Assembly (NCBI GenBank): GCA_017463155.1
Contig: JAFTPT010000011.1
Coordinates: 37,505 to 101,504 of the forward strand
Direction of reading: 5' to 3'
Source of the DNA: Blautia sp.
GTDB lineage: Bacteria; Bacillota; Clostridia; Lachnospirales; Lachnospiraceae
DNA: 64,000 nt
Within the stretch, counting starts at the first letter, position 1, and every line of letters begins with the position of its first letter. Shown here piece after piece: positions 56,513-63,162 of this stretch. The notes under the pieces were generated by a model. The model did not search any database and had not been told where the DNA came from. It worked only from the letters and a program-made list of their open reading frames with translations. Position numbers and translations under genes: made by a program.

Positions 56513-57245
56513 TGAATATCACCTCAATCCCACTATTCTTTTCCCTGCGGTAATCCCGCACGGTCTGTACTGCAATCTCAGCTGCACGTTCATTCGGGAA
56601 CATGAACACTCCCGTTGATATACAACAGAACGCCACACTCTTTACTTCATTCTCATCAGCAAGTTCCAGGCATGACCTGTAGCATGATGCCAGCAATTCT
56701 TCATGCTCCTTTGTGAGCTTCCCCTGTACGATTGGTCCGACTGTATGCAATACATACCTACACGGAAGATTGAAGGCCGGTGTGATCTTTGCCTGCCCTG
56801 TCGGTTCCTCATGTCCCTGCTTTTCCATGATATCAGCACATGCATTTCTAAGCTGAATCCCTGCATATGTATGGATGCAGTTATCGATACAGTTGTGACA
56901 GGGCTGATAGCAGCCTGTCATTCCACTGTTTGCAGCATTTACAATAGCATCACATTTAAGTGTCGTAATATCACCCTGCCAGAGATAGATCCCTTCCTCT
57001 ACAGGCTTAAGCACTCTGATATCTGTAATGCCCTTCCTTTTTGTTTCTTCCTTCAGATATTCATCCTGAATCTGCAAAAAGACCTCGCTGATGGGCGCGG
57101 CCATACGCACATTCATCAATGAACGCAGTAATGCTTTCTGCTCACCCGCGCTTTGCGGCAAAAGGATTTTCTTATATTCTTTCTTCTCTTCAAGAAGAGA
57201 GTCGATCAGATAGTTTCTTCTCTCTGACTGATTCACACAAATCAC
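56463..57245 (-). CDS. zinc macrodomain protein-ADP-ribose hydrolase
   Basis: 260 residues. The macrodomain starts near 85 with CDAIVNAANSGMTG (98-111), the ADP-ribose site, and continues with GCYQPCHNCIDNC (111-123), whose Cys/His set marks the Zn-Macro class. The phosphate loop STGVFMFPNE is at 210-219. The N-terminal 80 residues are a helical extension usual for this class. It would remove mono-ADP-ribose placed by the neighbouring sirtuin. The genes overlap by 50 bases, so they are translationally coupled. Confidence 0.93.
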   Translation of the reverse strand: MICVNQSERRNYLIDSLLEEKKEYKKILLPQSAGEQKALLRSLMNVRMAAPISEVFLQIQDEYLKEETKRKGITDIRVLKPVEEGIYLWQGDITTLKCDAIVNAANSGMTGCYQPCHNCIDNCIHTYAGIQLRNACADIMEKQGHEEPTGQAKITPAFNLPCRYVLHTVGPIVQGKLTKEHEELLASCYRSCLELADENEVKSVAFCCISTGVFMFPNERAAEIAVQTVRDYRREKNSGIEVIFNVWKDEDYEIYRELLG

Positions 57246-57251
57246 CTTCCT

Positions 57252-57689
57252 CTATGTGAAACTCCAAAAACCTGTGCCTGTTTCCGGATCGTATTTCCTT
57301 TTAATCTCTCCATCAACAACAGGCCGCAATTCAATCTCGGCTGTATAAGACACCATAATTGATTTCATATGCCCTGCAGCAACCTGGTGATCCTCTCCGA
57401 CTTTATAAGCAAATACGGCATGTGTATGATGGTAATAGTCTCCATTTTCATCCGTGATAACATTACCGTTTAATGACACAAGTTCCAACATTCCTTCTAA
57501 CCGGCGCATTTCGAATGTCCCGGTTTCAGGAATAAAAGTCTTGATCTCTGCTTTACCGCAACCACCTATTCCATTGAAAGTACATGAGTGTATTCCTTCT
57601 TCTTTACATACCATGAGGATTTTTTCGATAATCTCATCTCCCCTGTCCATCCGTATGTAAAAGGTATCACCATATTTTCTGTATTCCAT
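57252..57689 (-). CDS. PPC/DUF296 domain protein
   Basis: 145-residue single-domain protein of the PPC family (plants and prokaryotes conserved, DUF296). IIEKILMVCKEEGIHSCTFNGIGG near 20-43 and YYHHTHAVFAYKVGEDH are typical, including the conserved His residues that bind metal in bacterial members. Function in bacteria is not established; some bind DNA or zinc. It starts 31 bases after the nitroreductase and ends 6 bases before the macrodomain gene. Confidence 0.88.
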   Translation of the reverse strand: MEYRKYGDTFYIRMDRGDEIIEKILMVCKEEGIHSCTFNGIGGCGKAEIKTFIPETGTFEMRRLEGMLELVSLNGNVITDENGDYYHHTHAVFAYKVGEDHQVAAGHMKSIMVSYTAEIELRPVVDGEIKRKYDPETGTGFWSFT

Positions 57690-57720
57690 GTTCTAATCCT
57701 CCGAAATATGATTTGGTACA

Positions 57721-58611
57721 TTACCGGCCTTTTCTCTCGCTATACCTGTGAGTCTTCGCTGACCTGTCTTTCTGAACCCCTCTGGCATATTCAATCTCCG
57801 GATAGCCAAAGCCAACGATCAGCCCCATATAGTGTTCCTTCGGAATATTCAGCATCTCTCTTGCCTTTGGTGCCAATTCATTCAGCACTTCCGCAGAATA
57901 GCTCATGATGGTTGTTCCAAGACCATGCGCATTACAAAGAAGCTCAAAATACGCCGTGGCGATATTACAGTTCACCTTGGAATCCTCTGCCCATTTGCCA
58001 ACACACTTTTCATGAGCAATAAACAGATGCGGTGCTCCGCAAAACAGCAGGTCATCCTTTCGCACGGTCTTCTCCGACTGTTTCATCTTACTGTAATAAA
58101 AATCGCTGAAGCTGTGCGTATAGATATGCTTCTTCGCCTTGGCATCCATTACAGAATAGGCTTCCTGCCATATCTCATGCACCCTATCCTTGTCATCAAT
58201 GACTGTATATTCCACGCCTTGGGCATTTCCGCCAGTAGGAACTGCCGCCATTGCAGAAAGAATACGGGTAACGATGTCCGGAGCCACATTTTTATCCAGA
58301 AAACGCCTGCATGAACGGCGGCCTGTCACAAGCTGCTCCATATATTCACCCATTGCTTTGGGTGGCATCGGAAGGGAATCTTCCGGCTTCTTCCCGAAGA
58401 TAGAGATTGCACCCTGCGGACATACAGCCAGGCAATGCTGGCATCTCCAGCATCCACGCCATCCGAAGCGTTCAAACTCCTTCATATCTGGATAGCCGTC
58501 CTGTCCAAACTCGATCACCATGCCGGAGCAGGTATTGATGCACTTTCCGCACTTAACACATTTTGATTTATCCACCACAAAATGAGTTTTTGTCTCTGCT
58601 CCCACGGTCAA
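57721..58611 (-). CDS. ferredoxin-nitroreductase fusion
   Basis: 296 residues. Residues 1-70 are a 2x[4Fe-4S] ferredoxin (Cys18, 21, 24 and 28; and GCWRCQHCLAVCP). The rest is an FMN nitroreductase domain with RRSCRRFLDKNVAP, VPTGGNAQ and the LCNAHGLGTTIMSY stretch. Such fusions reduce nitro groups, quinones or similar electron acceptors with ferredoxin electrons. The start overlaps the MDR gene by 4 bases. Confidence 0.92.
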   Translation of the reverse strand: MTVGAETKTHFVVDKSKCVKCGKCINTCSGMVIEFGQDGYPDMKEFERFGWRGCWRCQHCLAVCPQGAISIFGKKPEDSLPMPPKAMGEYMEQLVTGRRSCRRFLDKNVAPDIVTRILSAMAAVPTGGNAQGVEYTVIDDKDRVHEIWQEAYSVMDAKAKKHIYTHSFSDFYYSKMKQSEKTVRKDDLLFCGAPHLFIAHEKCVGKWAEDSKVNCNIATAYFELLCNAHGLGTTIMSYSAEVLNELAPKAREMLNIPKEHYMGLIVGFGYPEIEYARGVQKDRSAKTHRYSERKGR

Positions 58612-59576
58612 TCACCTACCTTCACAACGATCTTTCCATTTACTTTTCCTTCATCAAGGGCAATACATGCCTCACGGATATTTTCAAAATCATAGGTCGC
58701 GCCGATCAGCGACTTCAGCTGATGTTCATCCATAAAGCTGAAGATATCCTGCATCATCTTTGTTGTCGGATAATTGCTGTAAAACCCGGTCAGACACACG
58801 CCGTTCGGAATATCCTTGATGGGATCGAAATGATTCCATTCATATACCTTACCAAGAACTCCGGTATTGCAGACAATACCACCCTGCTCCACACACATCA
58901 TGGTATCTTTGACTGTCTTGATGCCGATCAGTTCCAGAGCCTTCGTCACTCCGCTCACCTTTCCCCGAAGGCTACCATCATCCAGGATACATTCATCGCA
59001 TCCGGCTTCTTTAAGAAACTCCATCTTGGATTCTCTGTGTGTGGTTCCGACCACGGTACAGCCCAGAGCCTTCGCGAGCTGAACAGCCACATATCCAAGT
59101 GCACATGTCGCTCCGCGCACAAGAAGCTTATCCTCTTTTGTCAGACGGAGACACTGAAATAATGACCCCCACGCTGTGAAATAAGTTTCGGGAATCGCAG
59201 CCATCTCTTCCCACGACAGCGCCGATTCTATAGGGAACACATGATGAACCGGAAGTAGTGCATACTCCGCATAACTGCCGTTAAAGCTACGTCCCATACC
59301 ACCCATAAGAGCGGCTATCTTTTGTCCCTTTTTCCATCCGCTGTCAGAGGGATCCTCTATTTCACCGACACACTCAATACCAGGGACGATTGGCTTCTGA
59401 ATATAATCATTTTCGATTTCAAACTCTCTGAGGATGGCTTCCGAATGATTCATGCCGAATGCCTTTACCCTCACAAGCACCCATCCCGGCTTTACTTCAG
59501 GTACAGCGATTTCCGAAAGTACAACATCTTCGCCTTTTGTCGGCTTATCAAGTATAACTGCCTTCATCATATCCAT
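58608..59576 (-). CDS. MDR oxidoreductase, quinone-reductase-like
   Basis: 322 residues of the medium-chain dehydrogenase fold. GroES-like N-terminal part with FGMNHSEAILRE, KPIVPGIECVGEI and the NAD(P)H site LLVRGATCALGYVAVQLAKALG. The catalytic zinc ligands of alcohol dehydrogenases are absent, so the quinone oxidoreductase group (QOR) is the best match. The ATG shares one base with the rSAM stop codon, so the two are coupled. Confidence 0.92.
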   Translation of the reverse strand: MDMMKAVILDKPTKGEDVVLSEIAVPEVKPGWVLVRVKAFGMNHSEAILREFEIENDYIQKPIVPGIECVGEIEDPSDSGWKKGQKIAALMGGMGRSFNGSYAEYALLPVHHVFPIESALSWEEMAAIPETYFTAWGSLFQCLRLTKEDKLLVRGATCALGYVAVQLAKALGCTVVGTTHRESKMEFLKEAGCDECILDDGSLRGKVSGVTKALELIGIKTVKDTMMCVEQGGIVCNTGVLGKVYEWNHFDPIKDIPNGVCLTGFYSNYPTTKMMQDIFSFMDEHQLKSLIGATYDFENIREACIALDEGKVNGKIVVKVGD

Positions 59577-60637
59577 CAGCCATCTACCTCCTGAAACAAT
59601 TCTCCGTTTTCATCTGCCCAGCACTGCGGATCATTCGCATAGAAATCACCATAAGTACCTCTTGCTACCGCCGGACATCCTCTGCACCATGCAAGCAGTT
59701 TGCATTTGGAGCACTTACTGAACTTCTCGTACTCACGGTAGCTCTCAACACTTGTCACCCACAGATCCGCAAGTCTGTCCTCAAATACATTTCCGACTTT
59801 GCTCTCTGCTACTCTCCGGCAGGCGTACACATCACCTGACGGCAATATCGTCAAATGGCAGTTGCCGCAGTTGCATCCGCCATAGATCATTCCTTTTTCA
59901 GCATTCTCCGGGATTTTGAACTCTCCCGTCTCATATTCATACAGCGTCCAGAGGTGATCTTTCTTGTTGAAATAAGTCTCACATCCTTCTGCTTCATATT
60001 CCTTAAACTTTTTATCACAAATGGCAAGCAGTTCTCTATATTCCTGTGCGGTCATGCTGGCATCCAGATCTCCGCCACTTGGAACATACCGAGAAAAAGC
60101 AAATACATTTGCCCCTGCCTTTACCACTTCATCAATAATTCCCGGAACCTCCATGCGGTTCGTCTTGGATACCGTTGTCATGATAACGCTTCGGATGCCT
60201 GCACGATTGATGCATCCGATCTTCTCCAAAGTGCAATCATAAGAACCTGGCTTCCGGAACCAGTCGTGTGTCTCCCTGAGACCGTCAAGAGAAAGCTGAT
60301 ATTTCTCACAGCCGTACCATTTTAGTTCACGGCATACTTGGTCATTTAAGTGGAAAGGATTTCCCAGGATCGTAAACTTGATATCATGCTCCTTGATAAG
60401 TTCTAATAATCTCCAAAAATCCGGATGCAGAATCGGGTCACCACCTGTGATGTAGAAATACGGCGTTCTCCCATATACCTTACAGAAATCAAGGCAGTTA
60501 TAGAATGTGTTTTCCATCTGTTCCCAGTTCATGGATTGCAGACAGGTATGGTTCCCTGCCGAAAAAATGTAACAATGCTTACACCTCTGGTCACATTCAT
60601 CTGTTATATGCCATTGAAAAGAAAAATAAGGTTTCAT
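59576..60637 (-). CDS. radical SAM/SPASM maturase, ACGX-type
   Basis: 353 residues; start ATG 60637 (MKPYFSFQWH) with GGAG upstream. The radical SAM cluster has Cys15, Cys19 and Cys22 in DECDQRCKHCYIF. The SPASM domain near the C-terminus has NCGNCHLTILPSG, ACRRV and KCSKCKLLAWCRGCP, binding auxiliary clusters. I recall the database family radical SAM/SPASM, ACGX system, whose members sit beside ACGX-repeat peptides. The adjacent peptide has exactly that repeat. The expected reaction is a sulfur-to-carbon thioether or related cross-link on Cys; not proven. Confidence 0.9.
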   Translation of the reverse strand: MKPYFSFQWHITDECDQRCKHCYIFSAGNHTCLQSMNWEQMENTFYNCLDFCKVYGRTPYFYITGGDPILHPDFWRLLELIKEHDIKFTILGNPFHLNDQVCRELKWYGCEKYQLSLDGLRETHDWFRKPGSYDCTLEKIGCINRAGIRSVIMTTVSKTNRMEVPGIIDEVVKAGANVFAFSRYVPSGGDLDASMTAQEYRELLAICDKKFKEYEAEGCETYFNKKDHLWTLYEYETGEFKIPENAEKGMIYGGCNCGNCHLTILPSGDVYACRRVAESKVGNVFEDRLADLWVTSVESYREYEKFSKCSKCKLLAWCRGCPAVARGTYGDFYANDPQCWADENGELFQEVDG

Positions 60638-60698
60638 GATCCCACGCTCCAATTCCTGATTATCTTAAACAGCTTAATGCTGATATCTCTCTGAAAAA

Positions 60699-60779
60699 AT
60701 CCTCCGACCTTTGACAGCCGGAGGATCAACTGTTTGGCCACACTAGAACCACAGAAATCTTTGATTTCGTTGTGGTTCT
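60699..60779 (-). terminator. tandem hairpins: readthrough terminator after the peptide gene
   Basis: Read on the minus strand, first a long hairpin at 60745-60779 (AGAACCACA/TGTGGTTCT plus GAAAT/ATTTC), then at 60699-60726 ATCCTCCG/CGGAGGAT followed by TTTTTTC. The second is a proper intrinsic terminator; partial readthrough would give far more precursor peptide than maturase. Confidence 0.8.
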
Positions 60780-60816
60780 GCGTACAGAGTAAACAAGATT
60801 TATGCTTAATGCTTTC

Positions 60817-61032
60817 TTATTTGTCCCCTGCACCACAAGCACTTCCACAAGCTGCAGGTTTCTCTTCCGGTTTGTCAGCTGCCCCACATGCTGCCGGTGT
60901 CTCTGCTGGCTTGTCGCCAGCACCACAAGCTGCGGGTTTCTCAGATGCGCCGCATGCTGCCGGTTTGTCGGATGCTCCGCAAGCACTTCCTGCTGTGTTC
61001 TCATTCCATCCTGCAATGTTTGATAATGCCAT
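60817..61032 (-). CDS. ACGX-repeat RiPP precursor peptide
   Basis: 71 residues. A leader of about 16 residues (MALSNIAGWNENTAGS) is followed by six ACG(A/S) units such as SACGASDKPAACGASEKP, giving six Cys spaced by Pro- and Lys-containing linkers. The repeat is visible in DNA with units near 27 bases. AGGAGG lies 8 bases before the ATG. It is a putative ribosomally made, post-translationally modified peptide; the maturase is downstream. The final product and function are unknown. Confidence 0.9.
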   Translation of the reverse strand: MALSNIAGWNENTAGSACGASDKPAACGASEKPAACGAGDKPAETPAACGAADKPEEKPAACGSACGAGDK

Positions 61033-61095
61033 GATACGTACCTCCTATTTGATCTGTTTTGTCTCAGCAGACACTATTGCCTGTCTGTGATTCTC

Positions 61096-61123
61096 ATTAT
61101 ACGGATGCCTGAAAAGCCTACAA
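61096..61123 (-). promoter_or_regulatory. promoter of ACGX cargo operon
   Basis: TTGTAG (61118-61123), 16 bases, TATAAT (61096-61101) on the minus strand, about 60 bases before the peptide ATG. Confidence 0.7.
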
Positions 61124-61129
61124 GTACGC

Positions 61130-61162
61130 ACCTTTTTGTAACCCTGGTTACCTTTTTGTAAC
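61130..61162. repeat. 13-bp direct repeats upstream of the ACGX promoter
   Basis: ACCTTTTTGTAAC is repeated exactly at 61130-61142 and 61150-61162, period 20, just upstream of the -35 box. The central GTAACCCTGGTTAC palindrome lies between them. The position fits a regulator-binding site. Confidence 0.65.
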
Positions 61163-61227
61163 GATTGTTGATTTACTAGCTTAATGGCACCAAATGGAAC
61201 AAAAATTTTTTGATCTAACAGTTCTCA

Positions 61228-61256
61228 TTGACACGAGCCGAATATTACACTATAAT
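61228..61256 (+). promoter_or_regulatory. promoter of HxlR regulator gene
   Basis: TTGACA (61228-61233), 17 bases, TATAAT (61251-61256): exact consensus boxes, pointing at the HxlR gene. Confidence 0.92.
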
Positions 61257-61261
61257 TTGAT

Positions 61262-61286
61262 TGTTACATCATATTTGAATGTAACA
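61262..61286. promoter_or_regulatory. likely HxlR operator
   Basis: Inverted repeat TGTTACAT, 9 bases, ATGTAACA directly after the -10 box, overlapping the expected start of transcription. HxlR-family proteins bind TAC/GTA-type dyads; autorepression is inferred. The GTAAC core also recurs in the direct repeats at 61130-61162. Confidence 0.65.
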
Positions 61287-61318
61287 TCTTAAATTAAATG
61301 TTATAGGAGGTATCCCCT

Positions 61319-61645
61319 ATGAAGAAAAAAGAAGAACTCCCGGATTGCCCGGTAGCAACCACAGTATCTCTGATCGGCAGCAAATGGAAACTGCTCATTA
61401 TAAGGAACTTGCTTGTAAGGCCCTGGCGCTTTAACGAACTGCAGAAAAGCCTTGAAGGGATCAGCCAGAAGGTTCTGACTGACAGTCTCCGCTCAATGGA
61501 AGAAGATGGAATTATCACCCGCACAGTATTCCCAGAAGTTCCGCCCCGTGTAGAATATGCTCTTTCCGAACTCGGAGAATCCATGCGTCCTATCATTAAA
61601 TCCATGGAAGCTTGGGGCACAGAATACAAACAGAATTCAAACTAA
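61319..61645 (+). CDS. HxlR-family redox-type transcriptional regulator
   Basis: 108-residue winged-helix protein: GSKWKLLIIRNLL near 20-32, FNELQKSLEGISQKVLTDSLRSMEEDG near 40-66 and PPRVEYALSELGESM near 75-90. Cys10 in LPDCPV corresponds to the N-terminal Cys used for redox or electrophile sensing in relatives such as YodB, HypR and QorR. AGGAGG lies 8 bases before the ATG. It is divergent from the cargo operon and shares its control region, so it is probably its regulator. The operon carries quinone-reductase- and nitroreductase-like genes, classic HxlR targets. Confidence 0.95.
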   Translation: MKKKEELPDCPVATTVSLIGSKWKLLIIRNLLVRPWRFNELQKSLEGISQKVLTDSLRSMEEDGIITRTVFPEVPPRVEYALSELGESMRPIIKSMEAWGTEYKQNSN

Positions 61646-61649
61646 AAAA

Positions 61650-61690
61650 ACGGCTGACAGAGAACAACAATCTCCGTCAGCCGTATTTTT
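61650..61690. terminator. bidirectional terminator
   Basis: ACGGCTGAC and GTCAGCCGT pair (extended by AGAG/CTC) around a 9-base loop, with T runs on both sides (ATTTTT plus, TTTTTTT minus). It ends the HxlR transcript and the amidase transcript. Confidence 0.92.
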
Positions 61691-62648
61691 ATGCCTTCTT
61701 ACAAAAATCCAGACTTATCCAACCAATCCCGCTCTTCAACCTGCCCCATCCGGCAGAGCTGCCTTTTCCACTCCGAACTTCCATGATCGTGTACACACCC
61801 GGTGGGCAGAACTGCACCCTTCCGTAATCCGTCCCCGGACCCTTCCTGATATTCAGATCAGAGATACTGACCTTCACAAGGAATGGCACCTTCACCGCAG
61901 GCTCCGCTGCCTTCGGCTCATACACAACCTTGCCATCCGCATCAAAAACCTTATACCCCGGATTCTGATCCGCGCATTTCTTCGCATTGTCCAGAATCTT
62001 ATAAGCACCTTTCTGCGTCTTGCTGTCCGTCCAGGTCTTCCTTACCCGGTACCATTTGATGGCAGTCTTATCCTCTGGCTTCTCCGGTTCCACAGGTTTA
62101 TCAGTACCACCCAGAACCTTCGTCACCTTCTCTGCCAAATCCCCCATCCTGGCATACATCCAGTTCCCCGGACAGCTTTTATTCGCAAACCACCGGTGAA
62201 CTGTCAGGATCATCTCCCCGCTCTTCGGAGAATAATTCAGCGTCTTATCCTTATCCCCAAACCAGATCAGCTTATTCTTCCCATTACGCTTGCAGATATC
62301 AATGCAAAGCTCGATCAGTCTCTGATAAACGATATCCCTGAAAGCATAAGGCTCCGTAGTATCGGATGCGCACTCGATCGTGATCGCCCTCTGGTCATTC
62401 GCCCCGGAAGAAGAACACCATGAACGGTTTTTCTCTTCCACATACATCCCGACACGTCCGTCCTTGTCGATGCCATAATTGCTGGATGCCTGTGTGCTGC
62501 TCTTATAAAACCAGTCGCCCAGACCTTCCGCCGTACACTGGCCGACCACACAATGAGGCGTGATCCTGTCAATCGCCATCGTCCTCTGCCCGGAATGGTT
62601 CGGACTCAGCTTCGTATAAACTACCATCGGACTATTCGTGTATCCCAT
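61689..62648 (-). CDS. phage endolysin, N-acetylmuramoyl-L-alanine amidase
   Basis: 319 residues. Amidase_2 domain (about 15-165) with zinc ligands ITPHCVVGQ and LTVHRWFANKSCPG (the HxxxxxKxCPG motif), then an Asp/Pro-rich linker and a C-terminal bacterial SH3 domain (about 255-317, VSISDLNIRKGPGTDYG). It would cut the amide bond between muramic acid and the peptide stem in host lysis. The stop codon of the holin touches its start codon, so the lysis pair is coupled. Confidence 0.95.
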   Translation of the reverse strand: MGYTNSPMVVYTKLSPNHSGQRTMAIDRITPHCVVGQCTAEGLGDWFYKSSTQASSNYGIDKDGRVGMYVEEKNRSWCSSSGANDQRAITIECASDTTEPYAFRDIVYQRLIELCIDICKRNGKNKLIWFGDKDKTLNYSPKSGEMILTVHRWFANKSCPGNWMYARMGDLAEKVTKVLGGTDKPVEPEKPEDKTAIKWYRVRKTWTDSKTQKGAYKILDNAKKCADQNPGYKVFDADGKVVYEPKAAEPAVKVPFLVKVSISDLNIRKGPGTDYGRVQFCPPGVYTIMEVRSGKGSSAGWGRLKSGIGWISLDFCKKA

Positions 62649-63079
62649 TATTTCTCACCATCCTTTTTATCCTCTTCCTTCTCGCTGCGGTCATGCAGCT
62701 GTTCCAGCACCTTTCTGAGTTTCACAGGAATCGGTAATCCCAAATATGCAGCGTTCTCCACAAGCGACAGTCCTTCATTGCTCAGATAAAAGAAAATAAT
62801 CGCTGTTCTCAGCACGCCCGCTTCACCAAAGATTTGTGTATCAAGCAGGTGCCCGGTACCTACCAGTGCAAAGATCAGAACCTTCCTGCAGATTCCCTTG
62901 AAGCCTACGGCACTCGACAGCTTTTTGTCCGCCACCGCGCACATAACCCCTGTGATGTAATCCAGCACCACAAAAGCCAGAAGCGCATAAAGCAGGCCGT
63001 CATTTCCGCCCAGGAAATAGCCAAGCCAGCCGCCTACTGCCGCAAAGATCGCCTGAATCACATTCCAAAACTCCTTCAT
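62648..63079 (-). CDS. phage holin, phi29-like/toxin-secretion holin family
   Basis: 143 residues, start ATG 63079 (MKEFWNVIQAIF) with AGGAGG 9 bases upstream. Three membrane segments (about 5-45, 52-75 and 95-110) and a charged C-terminus. The pattern LDYITGVMCAVADKKLSSAVGFKGICRK is typical of the phage_holin_4/TIGR01593 group. It would form the membrane lesion that lets the amidase reach the wall. Confidence 0.92.
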   Translation of the reverse strand: MKEFWNVIQAIFAAVGGWLGYFLGGNDGLLYALLAFVVLDYITGVMCAVADKKLSSAVGFKGICRKVLIFALVGTGHLLDTQIFGEAGVLRTAIIFFYLSNEGLSLVENAAYLGLPIPVKLRKVLEQLHDRSEKEEDKKDGEK

Positions 63080-63162
63080 TTCACATGCCCTCCTTCGCAT
63101 AAAAATAGGCGGCTCCCATATCGGGATATCCGCCTTAACAACACTGTTCATTTATCCAACCC

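Noticed and set aside
60726-61090. Overlapping frames on both strands in the ACGX region
   Set aside because: Only the 71-codon minus frame has AGGAGG, ACG repeats and a maturase partner; the others are repeat shadows.
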